Positions 43,206 through 52,832 of a stretch of 52,928 nucleotides of DNA are shown here, piece after piece. The first letter of the stretch is position 1, and each line of letters begins with the position of its first letter. The stretch is from an uncultured Prevotellaceae bacterium (GTDB lineage Bacteria > Bacteroidota > Bacteroidia > Bacteroidales > Bacteroidaceae): positions 1-52,928 of the forward strand of contig USTH01000005.1 of NCBI GenBank assembly GCA_900557555.1. Reading direction: 5' to 3'. The translations under genes and the position numbers were made by a program. Below the pieces are notes generated by a model. It was given only the letters and a program-made list of their open reading frames with translations. It made no database searches and was not told the origin of the DNA.

Positions 43206-44366
43206 TTACAGACTTTTGAGTTCTGCCTGCACTTTGTTGAGGCGGTTTTCTGCAGTGAGTTTCTCTTGAAGTATGGAGTATATTTTAGTAGATTCCACAT
43301 AGTAGTCGGCAATACTCAATTCGCCGGCGCTTACAGCTTTCATGAGTGTGGCGAGGGTTTGTTGCATAAGTGCGGTGTCGTAGGTGTCAAGTTGCTGCTT
43401 TAGGTTGGTAGCTTCGGCTTGCAGGGCTTTGCGTTGAGTGTCGAGCTGGTATTGTATATTTTCGACCTCTAACTCTGCGGCACTTTGTTTGAGGCGTGCA
43501 GCTTTTGTTTTGCGAGAATTGGAGAACAGAGGCATAGACACTCCGATGAGGGGGCCGTTTGAGGCATTCTCCCTGTATTCTGTGTTGCGCCGATAGCCCA
43601 AAGTGAGTGTGGGCATCATAGATTGTTTGGACAGCTTGACCTCCTGTTCCGCTTGCTTGAGGGTGGCATTGGCCAATTGTAGGGCGGCAGATGTCGGCAC
43701 GGCAATGTCTGCCTTGATGTTGGTGTCTGATGGTGGCGTGTTGAGTGACGCTTCTGAAGCCCCCAGTTTTTGCAAGGCAATTTTCAGTTGCGCAGTTTCG
43801 CCGGCGTTGCGGGCTATGTCAGACTGTATGTTCATGCTGTCGAGCCTGATGCGGTTCAGCTCCATGATGGTGGCATTGCCGCGGAGCATTTGCTTGCGAC
43901 ATATAGACAGCAACGAGTCGGTAGCCGTCATGCGGTCGTTGATGAGTGTGGCAGATTGAAGAGCCGTCTGCAGGTCAAAGCACAGGTTTTGTGCTTCGAG
44001 CATGATGTTGCGCAGGGCAAGGTCGCACTCTCTGTTTAGCACATCTTGCATCAAGTCGGTCGCCTTGCGTTGTGCCGTGTAGGTAGAGGGGAACTTAAAT
44101 TCTTGCGACACAACCAGTTCGCTGCTGGAAATGCCGTTGGTGCCCTTGCGGAAGAAAGGACTGTATTCTACCGAGGTGACACCCAACACGGTGTTGTCTG
44201 AATGCTGCTCCATGATGGTCGCTTCGTTTGATTGGCGCAAAGCCCGCAACTGTTTGTTGTTGGCGCATATTGATTGTAGCACGGCATTGATGTCAATAGC
44301 CTTTGTCTGTGCCGCCGAACACAATGTGCCGAGGCTTGCAAGTAGTATTAGGAAGGAGTGTTTCAT
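43206..44366 (-). CDS. TolC/CusC-family outer membrane efflux protein
   Basis: Outer-membrane channel of 386 residues, third gene of a tripartite efflux operon. After the signal peptide (MKHSFLILLASLGTLCSAAQ) come the two helical repeats typical of the family: NKQLRALRQSNEATIMEQ and, in the second half, NATLKQAEQEVKLSKQSMMPTLTLGYRRNTE and ISMPLFSNSRKTKAARLKQ-like stretches (here GVSMPLFSNSRK). It is somewhat shorter than the 420-480 residues usual for TolC-type proteins. It begins 10 bases after the CusA-like gene. With its partners it should carry metal ions, probably monovalent or divalent heavy metals, out of the cell. Confidence 0.9.
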   Translation of the reverse strand: MKHSFLILLASLGTLCSAAQTKAIDINAVLQSICANNKQLRALRQSNEATIMEQHSDNTVLGVTSVEYSPFFRKGTNGISSSELVVSQEFKFPSTYTAQRKATDLMQDVLNRECDLALRNIMLEAQNLCFDLQTALQSATLINDRMTATDSLLSICRKQMLRGNATIMELNRIRLDSMNIQSDIARNAGETAQLKIALQKLGASEASLNTPPSDTNIKADIAVPTSAALQLANATLKQAEQEVKLSKQSMMPTLTLGYRRNTEYRENASNGPLIGVSMPLFSNSRKTKAARLKQSAAELEVENIQYQLDTQRKALQAEATNLKQQLDTYDTALMQQTLATLMKAVSAGELSIADYYVESTKIYSILQEKLTAENRLNKVQAELKSL

Positions 44367-44376
44367 AGCGTGGTGT

Positions 44377-47300
44377 TTAGTGTTGTTTTCTGCTGTGCAT
44401 CCATTCGTAGATTATGGGGATGATAAATGCGTTCAGGAATGTGGAGGTGAGCAGTCCGCCGAGTATGACTTTGGCCATAGGGCTTTGTATCTCGTTGCCC
44501 GGCAGGCTGCCGCGCAATGCAAGTGGTATCAGTGCGAGAGCCGATGTGAGAGCAGTCATGATGATGGAGTTCATGCGGTCAAGCGAGCCGGTCACGATGC
44601 ATTGGCGCAGTGAGAGGGCTGTGTCGTGGGTGCGCAGCCTGTTATACTCGGCAATGAGTAGCATGCCGTTGCGTGTGGCGATGCCAAAGAGGGAGATGAA
44701 GCCTATGATGGCCGGTATGCTCAGATTGCCTGACGTAAGCACCAGGGCAAAGACACCTCCGATGAGAGCCAGGGGCAGGTTGAGCAGTATGACGGCACTT
44801 TCGCGCAGGTTTCGGAACTGTGCGTTGAGCAACAGCAGTATGATTATGATGCTGATAATGGAGGTGAGCATCAGGGTGCGGCTGGCCGCCTGCTCGCTTT
44901 CAAACTGTCCGTCGTATTCAATGTGGTAGCCCTCTGGCAACGAAATTTTCTGTCCGATGTTTTTCTGAATGTCGGTGACAATGCCGCCAAGGTCGCGTCC
45001 GCTGCAGTTGGCGCTGATTACGATTTTGCGGCTCACGTTTTCCCTGTTGATGGTGTTGGGCCCCATTGACGAGGTCACTTCTGCCACGTCGGTCAACGGG
45101 ATTTTTCGACCGTCGCTGGTGTCTATCAGCAGATTGCGTATCTCCTCTGCGGTGCTGTGGTTTTGTCCGTTGCTTCTTACCACAATGTTGAAGGCTTTGC
45201 CACCGTCGTTGACCTGCGCCACGGTCTGTCCTGCGAGATTTGCAGCAACAAACTCGTTGAAGTCGGGCAATGTGATGCCTTGGCGCATCAGCATCTCACG
45301 GTTGGGCGTAATCTTGAGTTCGGGTCGTTCAATCTGTTGTTCCACGTTAAGGTCGGCAATGCCCGGAATGTCTTCAATGCTCTCTTTTATCTGGTTGCCG
45401 ATGGTGAAGAGGCGGTTGAGGTTGGGGCCGAAGAGTTTGATGGCAATGTTGGCCTGAGTGCCGCTCAACATGGCATCGATGCGGTGGCTGATGGGTTGGC
45501 CTATCTCTATATTAGCGCCCACGATGACCGACAGTTTCTCCCTGATGTCGCGAAGCAGTTCTTCGTGGCTGCGTCCGTCGAGCTCAAAGGGGGCTTCAAT
45601 TTCTGACACGTTGACACCCAGAGCGTGTTCGTCGAGTTCTGCACGACCCGTTTTGCGCACTACGGTCTTTATTTCCGGCACGGAGAGCAGTATACGCTCT
45701 GCTTGGAGTCCTATCTTGTCAGACTCTTCGAGCGACACGCCTGGCAGGGTGCTTACGTTGATGGTAAACGACCCCTCGTTGAAAGGTGGGAGGAATGTGC
45801 GGCCGAGGGTGAAGAACAGGCCTATTGCCACGGCAAGCAGGGCGGCGGTGATGCCGATAACACTTCTTTTGTGGTTGAGCACAACGAGCAGTGCTTTGGA
45901 GTAGTGGCGCTTGAGCCATCTTACGAGACGAGCGTCCTTTTTCTCTGTGAGTTTCAACTTGTCAGACGTAAGCAGGTAGCTGCACATCACAGGGGTCAGA
46001 GTGAGAGCCACAACGGTAGAGGCAAAGAGGGCGGTAATAAATGATATGCCCAACGGAATGAGCATTCTGCCCTCCATGCCGCTCAGGAAGAACAGTGGCA
46101 GAAAACTTGCCACAATGATGAGTGTGGAGTTGAGAATTGGCATTCGTACTTCGCGCGATGCCTCGTAGATGATCCTTGTCTTGTCTTTGCCACCTGTGGC
46201 GGTACGCAGTTTGCGCCACACATTCTCCACGTCAACAATGGCATCGTCTACCAGCGACCCTATGGCTATGGCCATGCCGCCGAGACTCATTGTGTTGAGT
46301 GTTATGCCAAACCATTCAAGCACCATTATGGTGACAAGCAGCGACAGCGGAATGGTGACGAGCGATATGGCCGTGGTGCGCACGTTGGCGAGGAAGAGGG
46401 CAAGCACTATGATGACAAACACCGAGCCTTCGAGCAGCGAACCGCTGACATTGCTGATGCTGCTCTCTATGAAGCGTGACTGGCGGAACGAGTCTGTGGA
46501 GAAGTGTATGTCTCCCGGCAGATTAAGGCGTGCATCGGCCAGGGCTTTCTCTATGTCTTTGGTAAGCTGCATGGTGTTGGCTCCGGGCTGTTTAGTCACG
46601 GTCAGCAGTACGGCGGGTTTGCCCCTTTCAGAGGCAGTGCCCAGACGTGGTTCTTGTGCGCCAATACGGATGTCTGCAATGTCGCATAGGCTTATTGGCG
46701 AGCCGTTGACGGTCTTTACCAGCGCATTGCCTATTTCGCTGACCTTGTTGGTGGCCACTATGCCACGCACTATATATTCGTTGCCATATTGGTTGACCAC
46801 ACCTCCGTTGACGTTGCTGTTCATGTTGCGCACGGCGGCGAGCAGTTCCTGCAGACTGACGTTGTAGTGTTTCATCTTGCCGGGGTCAAAGAGAATCTGA
46901 TACTCCTTTACGTCGCCGCCAAGCACCGACACTTGGGCTACTCCTTTGGTGGATAGCAGGCGGGGGCGTATGGTCCAGTCGGCAATGGTGCGCAAGTCGA
47001 GTTGCGAGGTCTTGTCAGAGGTGAGTCCCACGATGAGCAGTTCGCCCAGAATGGACGACTGGGGACCAATGGTGGGCTGCCCCACGTTGTCGGGCAGGCT
47101 TTCTCTCACTGCCGACAGTTTTTCCGCCACTATCTGGCGGGCTATGTAGATGTCGGTGTCCCAGTCGAATTCCACCCATACAACCGAGAAACCCATGGTT
47201 GACGAAGAGCGCACACGACGCACGCCGGTCGACCCATTGACGGCAGACTCTATGGGCAAGGTTACGAGTTGCTCCACCTCTTCGGCTGCCATGCCGTTGG

Positions 47301-47457
47301 CCTCGGTCATGATCACCACCGTGGGCGCATTGAGATCAGGGAAAACGTCGATATCGGGATTGTGGGCAGAGTAGAGGCCTGCTCCTGTCATGATGATTGC
47401 CACAACTATGATGAGCAGTCTGTTGTGGAGCGAAAAGCGTATGATGCGGTTTAACAT
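44377..47457 (-). CDS. CusA/CzcA-family heavy-metal RND efflux pump
   Basis: Proton-driven inner-membrane pump of 1026 residues, the usual RND length with twelve membrane segments and two large periplasmic loops. Signatures: FPDLNAPTVVIMTEANGMAAEEVEQLVTLPIE near residue 38 (heavy-metal efflux type), GSLVDDAIVDVENVWRKL near 400 with charged residues of the proton relay in TM4, and GIATRNGMLLIAEYNRL near 925. The start MLNRIIRFSLHNRLL is standard; an ATG 15 codons earlier (47502) overlaps the adaptor gene and adds a Pro/Thr stretch, so it is less likely. Metal specificity is not evident, but the His-rich adaptor suggests zinc, copper, cobalt or nickel. Confidence 0.95.
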   Translation of the reverse strand: MLNRIIRFSLHNRLLIIVVAIIMTGAGLYSAHNPDIDVFPDLNAPTVVIMTEANGMAAEEVEQLVTLPIESAVNGSTGVRRVRSSSTMGFSVVWVEFDWDTDIYIARQIVAEKLSAVRESLPDNVGQPTIGPQSSILGELLIVGLTSDKTSQLDLRTIADWTIRPRLLSTKGVAQVSVLGGDVKEYQILFDPGKMKHYNVSLQELLAAVRNMNSNVNGGVVNQYGNEYIVRGIVATNKVSEIGNALVKTVNGSPISLCDIADIRIGAQEPRLGTASERGKPAVLLTVTKQPGANTMQLTKDIEKALADARLNLPGDIHFSTDSFRQSRFIESSISNVSGSLLEGSVFVIIVLALFLANVRTTAISLVTIPLSLLVTIMVLEWFGITLNTMSLGGMAIAIGSLVDDAIVDVENVWRKLRTATGGKDKTRIIYEASREVRMPILNSTLIIVASFLPLFFLSGMEGRMLIPLGISFITALFASTVVALTLTPVMCSYLLTSDKLKLTEKKDARLVRWLKRHYSKALLVVLNHKRSVIGITAALLAVAIGLFFTLGRTFLPPFNEGSFTINVSTLPGVSLEESDKIGLQAERILLSVPEIKTVVRKTGRAELDEHALGVNVSEIEAPFELDGRSHEELLRDIREKLSVIVGANIEIGQPISHRIDAMLSGTQANIAIKLFGPNLNRLFTIGNQIKESIEDIPGIADLNVEQQIERPELKITPNREMLMRQGITLPDFNEFVAANLAGQTVAQVNDGGKAFNIVVRSNGQNHSTAEEIRNLLIDTSDGRKIPLTDVAEVTSSMGPNTINRENVSRKIVISANCSGRDLGGIVTDIQKNIGQKISLPEGYHIEYDGQFESEQAASRTLMLTSIISIIIILLLLNAQFRNLRESAVILLNLPLALIGGVFALVLTSGNLSIPAIIGFISLFGIATRNGMLLIAEYNRLRTHDTALSLRQCIVTGSLDRMNSIIMTALTSALALIPLALRGSLPGNEIQSPMAKVILGGLLTSTFLNAFIIPIIYEWMHSRKQH

Positions 47458-47470
47458 GGCTGTAGCGGCT

Positions 47471-48628
47471 TTAGTGTTCGTGGGTATGGGCGGGAATGGC
47501 ATTTCTGGTGGCCGCCAGCTTTATTGTAACGGCTCCTTTGGTCACGATGCGCTCGCCGCCCTTGAGTCCGCTTGTTATCTCGGTATATTCGCCATCGGTG
47601 GCACCAAGTGCCACCTCTTGTTTGTGGTAGTGGTTGTGGTCTGTCTGTATGTAGACATAGAAGATGCCTTGTTCCTCGGTCAGTGCGGTGGCAGGAACGC
47701 TGAGCACTCCTCGGCGTTCTCCCGTGACAAGAAAAATTTCTGCATAAGCTCCGGCCACAATGCCGCCGGTGTTGTCGAGTTGAAAGGTGACTGGTATATA
47801 AGACGAAGTGCTTACGGCTGATTTGCCTGATGACATGAGCTGCCCGTGAACGTTTTTGAGGTCTATGATGCGGTCGCTGTATTGTGTGCGGAATTTGGCG
47901 GTGGATATCTTGCCCAGCTCGTTGTAGTAGCGTATGGGAACCTCTGCACGCAGGTAGAGATGCTGATTTCTGGTCACCACCATGAGTGGTGCACCCGTTT
48001 CCACGTAGTCGCCGTCTTTCACCAGACACTCTTTCATGTAGCCGGTGACGGGCGAAGTGATGGTGATGCCCTTTGGTGACGCAGCTGATTTGATGGCGTC
48101 GTAGGCAATGCGGGCGTTTTCGTATTCTGTGCGTATGGCGTTAAACTCTTTCTCGGTGATGATTTTCTCCTGAACCAGAGGCATGGTGCGGTCGTATTCG
48201 CGCTTGGCTGCAAGGTAGTTGATGCGCGTGCGTTGGGCATAGTCGCCGTCTTTGAGCTTGTCAGACGCTATGTGGTAGAGTACCTCGCCTCGGCGCAGAG
48301 CAATACCCTCGCTGATGTGGCGTGAATGGCTTACAATGCCGTTGGTGGGTGCAACGACGGTTGTTTCGTCACACGATGCGGCCACAATGCTGCCGCTGGC
48401 TTTGATGACATCGTGGAACACTGTGGGTCTGAGAATCGTTGTCTCCACATTGGCGGCTTTGGCTCTTGCGGAGTCGAGAAAGATGTCGCCTGACGAGTGT
48501 TCTTCTGCTTCGCTTTCTTCGCTGTGGTGGTCGTCGTGGTCGTGTTTGTCAGAGTGTGAACATGCGGAGAGGCCGAAAGCCATGCTTAGCAGAATGGCGG
48601 CCAAGGTTGTCACGGTCGTAAGTCTCAT
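47471..48628 (-). CDS. Periplasmic adaptor (CusB/CzcB-like) with His-rich N-terminus
   Basis: Membrane-fusion lipoprotein of 385 residues linking the RND pump to its outer-membrane channel; first gene of the efflux operon. The signal ends LSACSH with a lipidated Cys near 23. A metal-binding-looking stretch DKHDHDDHHSEESEAEEH follows directly, and the C-terminus ends in HTHEH. Between are the lipoyl halves (APTNGIVSHSRHISEGIALRRGEVLYHI; GITITSPVTGYMKECLVKDGDYVETG), a helical hairpin and the beta-barrel domain. The promoter box upstream is at 48679-48686. The double His tracts point to sensing or buffering of transition metal in the periplasm (inference). Confidence 0.93.
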   Translation of the reverse strand: MRLTTVTTLAAILLSMAFGLSACSHSDKHDHDDHHSEESEAEEHSSGDIFLDSARAKAANVETTILRPTVFHDVIKASGSIVAASCDETTVVAPTNGIVSHSRHISEGIALRRGEVLYHIASDKLKDGDYAQRTRINYLAAKREYDRTMPLVQEKIITEKEFNAIRTEYENARIAYDAIKSAASPKGITITSPVTGYMKECLVKDGDYVETGAPLMVVTRNQHLYLRAEVPIRYYNELGKISTAKFRTQYSDRIIDLKNVHGQLMSSGKSAVSTSSYIPVTFQLDNTGGIVAGAYAEIFLVTGERRGVLSVPATALTEEQGIFYVYIQTDHNHYHKQEVALGATDGEYTEITSGLKGGERIVTKGAVTIKLAATRNAIPAHTHEH

Positions 48629-48678
48629 AGTTTTTGTTTATAAGGAAAGTTTGTTAGCTGTCTTTTGTTTATCGTGTG

Positions 48679-48686
48679 CAAAGATA
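48679..48686 (-). promoter_or_regulatory. Promoter -7 box for efflux operon
   Basis: Minus strand TATCTTTG 51 bases before the adaptor start. About 17 bases upstream lies TGCAACTTGGTTGCA, an imperfect palindrome over the -33 region that might be a regulator site. Confidence 0.6.
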
Positions 48687-48733
48687 TACAAAAGCGAGTG
48701 CAACTTGGTTGCAATTATGTATGTGTCGCTTTT

Positions 48734-48920
48734 CCCCCAATTCGGTAGTTAGGACTTATTGAATTTTGATTGTTAGGGAGAGTAGATGCCGCTTGCTGTT
48801 TTTGTGTGTAATTGCGGGCTGTTTCGAGCAAAAAGCTGGTGTCGGGTGCCTTATAAAAAATGAAAGGCAATAAGAAATAATAAAAAGATGTCATTTACGA
48901 CCTAATGACTATCTAAGTTG
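48734..48920 (+). repeat. Interspersed repeat, full length
   Basis: Left end CCCCCAATTCGGTAGTTAGGAC and right end TACGACCTAATGACTATCTAAG, the latter diverged. The interior has TTAGGGAGAGTAGATGCCGCTTG, ATTGCGGGCTGTTTCGAGC and GGTGCCTTATAAAAAATGAAAGGC, parallel to the 42985 copy. It fills the gap between the efflux operon and the beta-helix lipoprotein. Confidence 0.87.
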
Positions 48921-48964
48921 CACTCGCAGTGCGTTTTTCGTTGCGGTGCGCTGCAACGGTATTG

Positions 48965-50419
48965 TCATTCTGTGGGAATCTCTACATACTGGTAGCACCC
49001 TGCATCAGGCAGATTGTTTGTCAGTCGTGGTGTGCCGAGGCGGTCAAGGGGGTAATATTGCTGAGTAATGGCAGGGTCGGCAATGAAGCGTGCTGGTGAG
49101 TCTGCCGCAAGGCGGAAGTCGTAGATGAGAGCACTATAGTCGAAGTTTACAAAGTTGGCGGCTTGCTTGACGGTTGACTGGCGGTTTTCCCACACGTTGT
49201 TGACCACGTTGGGTTTGTCTTTTATCTCCGGAGTGTTGAGCAGGCTGTTGTAGAAGGCATAGTTGTTTGAAATGCTCTCGTTGCTGCTGGTATAGGCAAA
49301 AATTTCATCAGAGTTGTGTCCTGTGATGATGGAGTTGTAGAATGTCAGCTGTGAAATGGGGCATGCGTTGTCGCCCTTGTGGTTGGTAAACACGAGGGCA
49401 TTGCCCTGGCGTGTGGAAAACGGGCTGAACCAGCCTATGGTGCAGTGTACGAATGTAGAGTGCCCGCCGGTAACGTCAACGCAGTTGTTCTCGGCATTGC
49501 TGATTTGCGTGTTGCCCACAAACACTTGGCATTGGTCTATGGTTAGGGCGTTGCGTCGCACGTTGTGAAGCACGGAGTTTTCGAGTTTCAACTTTAATCT
49601 GGACTGGTCGGCCGAGTCACACGTTATGCCATAGTTGCCCGAATGTATGTCGCAGTGGTCAAGATGGTTGTCGTAGCTCGACGATGTGAGCCTGATGCCC
49701 TGCCACTGGTTGTCGATGCGGTCGTAGGGTTGGTTCTTAAACATGTTGTCGTAGCGGTTGCCGCGAAACACGATGGGCTCTTCTCGTGTACCTTTCGCCA
49801 CAAGAGTCCCCTCAACCTTTATGCCCGCATCAGAGGCAAACAACAGAGTGCTTCCGGGGGCTATGGTGAGGGTTGCGCCAGGCTTTACTACCAGACTGTC
49901 ATAGACGGCAAAGGGTCGCGTGGCCTGCAGCGTGGCATCAGAGGTGAATGTCTTGCCCCTAAGTTCCACTACAGCCTGGCTATAGCCCATGACGTGCACT
50001 TTTTGGCTCACCCCGTTGGCAAGGGTGAATACGAGGTCGGCTTCGCTTATCACGGCTTGGTCATTGTCGTTGTCTTGGGCATTGAACTGTGCAAAGGCTG
50101 TGATACTATCTTTGCCGGCGCAGTCAATGCTGACAGGAACGCCCGGCTGTATGAAGTATCCGTGTACGTTTGCCAGAAAGGCATCCTTGTCTTTGCCCTC
50201 AAAGGCCACAGAGGTGATGCGTATGCCTTTTGAGGACTTGTTGTAGACGGAGAACTGTACAGTCGGGGACTCGCGGTTGATGATGACGGTGTCAAAATCA
50301 AGGGTGTCGGCCGAAAAGGCTATTCTTGCATCGGCAGGAGTGGGAAATGTCTGCTCGTCAAGACACGACGAGAGAATTAGGGTCATTGCGCATAGCAGCA
50401 GGCAGAGGCTTTGTTTCAT
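48965..50419 (-). CDS. Lipoprotein with right-handed beta-helix
   Basis: A 484-residue exported lipoprotein. MKQSLCLLLCAMTLILSSC places the lipidated Cys at 19; an ATG 14 codons upstream would lengthen the signal unreasonably. After an Ig-like stretch (about 35-140), short beta repeats form a parallel beta-helix of the pectate-lyase or NosD kind: LVVKPGATLTIAPGSTLLFASDAGIKVEGTLVAKGT, HLDHCDIHSGNYGI, LENSVLHNVRRNALTI, VGNTQISNAENNCVDVTGG. The C-terminus (RLGTPRLTNNLPDAGCYQY) is a common ending of Bacteroidetes proteins with such repeats. No catalytic residues can be assigned. It probably binds or processes a surface glycan, but this is open. Confidence 0.82.
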   Translation of the reverse strand: MKQSLCLLLCAMTLILSSCLDEQTFPTPADARIAFSADTLDFDTVIINRESPTVQFSVYNKSSKGIRITSVAFEGKDKDAFLANVHGYFIQPGVPVSIDCAGKDSITAFAQFNAQDNDNDQAVISEADLVFTLANGVSQKVHVMGYSQAVVELRGKTFTSDATLQATRPFAVYDSLVVKPGATLTIAPGSTLLFASDAGIKVEGTLVAKGTREEPIVFRGNRYDNMFKNQPYDRIDNQWQGIRLTSSSYDNHLDHCDIHSGNYGITCDSADQSRLKLKLENSVLHNVRRNALTIDQCQVFVGNTQISNAENNCVDVTGGHSTFVHCTIGWFSPFSTRQGNALVFTNHKGDNACPISQLTFYNSIITGHNSDEIFAYTSSNESISNNYAFYNSLLNTPEIKDKPNVVNNVWENRQSTVKQAANFVNFDYSALIYDFRLAADSPARFIADPAITQQYYPLDRLGTPRLTNNLPDAGCYQYVEIPTE

Positions 50420-50602
50420 CGTTATATGCAGAAGGGTATGTTGTGTAGATGTGCATGTCATGTGTTCGGATTAGTTCGGGCAAGACGCATCACCGTCCCG
50501 CCAAGTTCTCGTCAAACTGGGTGACATACCTATATATAACGTAGGAAACGGTTTTTTATTTTTGCTGATGGTGAGGAAAACATCATCTTACTGTTTTCTG
50601 TG

Positions 50603-50827
50603 TTATTTCCACAGATACGCCGCCAGTAAAACAATTGGTATGCATGCAAGCATGCCCCAAAAAACCAGGGTTTTGAATCTCGGAGTTTCAGGGGCTTTGC
50701 GGGAACAGTTAAATAGCCTGAATATGCCGTAACCGATGTAGTACAGCAATGCCACCGTCAGACTCAATGCCAAACCGATGGCTATAGGGACCAGAATGAT
50801 GTACAGTGTTATCCTGATGGTATTCAT
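50603..50827 (-). CDS. Small membrane protein, two helices
   Basis: A 74-residue product with two hydrophobic stretches (YIILVPIAIGLALSLTVALLYYIGYGIF and LVFWGMLACIPIVLLAAYLW) separated by a basic loop with NCSRKAPETPRFK. The start MNTIRITLYI is preferred over an ATG 18 codons upstream. No family recognised; the composition and the clean start make it a plausible gene, without known role. Confidence 0.55.
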   Translation of the reverse strand: MNTIRITLYIILVPIAIGLALSLTVALLYYIGYGIFRLFNCSRKAPETPRFKTLVFWGMLACIPIVLLAAYLWK

Positions 50828-51408
50828 GGTTGTTATGTTGTAGTGGTAGAAACCTGTTCGGGTATTCAGGTGGGGGTGCAAGATGTTGCTCTATATGCCT
50901 GTCTGATGTTGATGGTTTTGCAAGGCTCCGGCCGCTGTTTCTCATGTCGCTGAAGGCAAATATAATGTAATAAATTAATACGGAAATAATTTTTGAAGAA
51001 AAATACATGAAAAAGACACTGAAAATTTACATTCTGCCCCCCCCGAACATAATTTTTGGCATTTTTGCAAAATTGAAATGCTATACATACAGACCATACT
51101 TACGCAATTTCTGCATGCTGCTGGGGTGACGTTGCTTCGGTTCAGCTTCACCCCAAGGCGGTTACGTGGTTTGCGTATTTGCATGATATGAATTGTCGTA
51201 AGGTCACGCAAGTGCAGACAATGAATAATAAGGAGAATTCTCGGCCGAGATTTCACAATTGTAGTTGTTTTGCTCCTGTAAAGCTATAAAATAGAGTTAA
51301 AACAATATCCTAATTCAAAAGAATTACTATATTTGCGGAATAAAACAAAAAGAACGCGATTAAAAATTGCAATACTGACGTTAACAATTAAACAAACATA
51401 ACTACACA
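50828..51408 (+). other. Gene-free stretch before glucokinase
   Basis: About 580 bases without a convincing gene. It holds a TGGGGTGA/TCACCCCA hairpin (51122-51155), an eight-base C run at about 51037-51044, and a TATATTTG promoter box at 51328-51335 that probably serves the glucokinase gene 74 bases on. Confidence 0.5.
51328..51335 (+). promoter_or_regulatory. Promoter -7 box for glucokinase
   Basis: TATATTTG fits TANNTTTG; no clear -33 TTTG. Confidence 0.5.
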
Positions 51409-52398
51409 ATGGATAAACCTTATGTATTAGGATTGGATTTGGGTGGAACAAACTCTGTCTTTGGCATTGTTGATACCCGTGGCGAAATTAAGGCGACTAC
51501 CGCCATCAAGACAAAGGGCTATGCGGATGTCGGCGGGTATGTTGATGCCGCCTGTCTGGCTTTGGAACCGGTTATTGAGTCGGTCGGAGGTATTGATACC
51601 ATAAGGGGCATGGGCATCGGAGCCCCTAATGCCAATTACTATACCGGAACAATAGACAATGCCGCAAACCTTGAGTGGAAAGGCTCCATTCCACTGGCAA
51701 AGATGTTCTCTGACAAACTGGGCATACCTGTTGCAATGACCAATGACGCCAATGCTGCCGCAGTGGGCGAGATGACCTATGGGGTAGCACGTGGAATGAA
51801 GAACTTCATCATGATAACCTTGGGCACAGGTGTAGGTTCGGGCATTGTGGTGAACGGGCAACTCGTGTACGGCTCTGACGGTTTTGCCGGTGAGCTTGGC
51901 CATGTCATTGTGGACTACAGCGCTGATGCCCGCGTGTGTGGTTGCGGACGCAAGGGCTGTCTCGAAACCTATTGTTCGGGTACGGGCATAGCTCGCACTG
52001 CTCGTGAGATGCTGGTGCAAGATAGTCGTCCGAGCATTTTGCGCGAATACAACATCGATGAGATTACAGGCCTTGAGGTCACCAAGGCGGCTCAGAAGGG
52101 CGACCAAGTGGCAACCGACATTCTTGCTTTTACCGGGGCAACATTGGGCAAGGCTTGCGCCAACTTCGCCTTGTTCTGCAGTCCCGAGGCTTTTGTGTTC
52201 TTCGGAGGCCCCACCAAGGCCGGAGACTTCATCATGGAGCCTTTGCGCAAGGCTTATGATGACAACATTCTTTATGTCTACAAAGGAAAGGCCAAACTTC
52301 TGCTTTCAAAGCTCAATGGGTCGGATGCCGCCGTACTCGGCGCTTCAGCTTTGGCATGGGAACTGCCGGCCAACGACAGCACGTCCTCTCCTGTCTGA
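51409..52398 (+). CDS. ROK-family glucokinase
   Basis: Cytosolic sugar kinase of 329 residues that phosphorylates glucose or a related hexose with ATP. The N-terminal phosphate loop is LGLDLGGTNSVFGIVD at residues 7-22; the catalytic Asp lies in MTNDANAAAVGE near 107; then LGTGVGSGIVVNG near 140, GELGHVIVD near 162 and the zinc-binding CGCGRKGCLETYCSGTG near 175, all typical of ROK kinases. It stands alone with its own promoter. ROK members also take N-acetylglucosamine or N-acetylmannosamine; the sequence resembles the Bacteroidales glucokinase group, but specificity is not certain. Confidence 0.92.
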   Translation: MDKPYVLGLDLGGTNSVFGIVDTRGEIKATTAIKTKGYADVGGYVDAACLALEPVIESVGGIDTIRGMGIGAPNANYYTGTIDNAANLEWKGSIPLAKMFSDKLGIPVAMTNDANAAAVGEMTYGVARGMKNFIMITLGTGVGSGIVVNGQLVYGSDGFAGELGHVIVDYSADARVCGCGRKGCLETYCSGTGIARTAREMLVQDSRPSILREYNIDEITGLEVTKAAQKGDQVATDILAFTGATLGKACANFALFCSPEAFVFFGGPTKAGDFIMEPLRKAYDDNILYVYKGKAKLLLSKLNGSDAAVLGASALAWELPANDSTSSPV

Positions 52399-52437
52399 TT
52401 ACATGCCTGTCATTGGTTGAATGAGAGTTTTCGGTTT

Positions 52438-52520
52438 AACCCAAATCGGTTGTTAGGACTTTTTTTGTAAGGCCTACGTTTCAAAAAACAACACAATTAC
52501 GGGCTGACACTCAGATTTGA
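52438..52520 (+). repeat. Truncated interspersed repeat
   Basis: The left end AACCCAAATCGGTTGTTAGGACTT is intact; further in, CAATTACGGGCTG matches the conserved inner block; the right half is missing. Confidence 0.6.
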
Positions 52521-52571
52521 TTTCTTTTGCTTTTCGAAAGATTAAATTTTGTCACTTTATATTTCACTGGG

Positions 52572-52611
52572 GGGGCTTTGTTATTATTTTTGCTATAACA
52601 AAGCCCCTTTT
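52572..52611 (+). terminator. Terminator after glucokinase
   Basis: GGGGCTTTGTTAT (52572-52584) and ATAACAAAGCCCC (52595-52607) are perfect arms with a ten-base loop, then TTTT. From here to 52832 nothing else is recognised. Confidence 0.9.
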
Positions 52612-52832
52612 CGTTACCCTATATAGTGTTTGGGGAAGTCCGGCCTCTAAGTGTGGTGGTCGTGCGGGGTAAGGCATAATGGAATCTGCACGCATCCCCG
52701 TCAGCACTGCAGGCACTGGCACTTGGCATGCCCGGCGCATTATCGTGTGAAAAAGACACAGCAGATGAAACGGAATGTGAGTGAACGATGATACTACTTA
52801 ATACATTAATATTAATTCAAAAACTAACGATT

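Noticed and set aside
51037..51044. Eight-base C run as a phase-variation tract
   Set aside because: It is in non-coding DNA with no promoter elements placed around it, so no switch can be argued.
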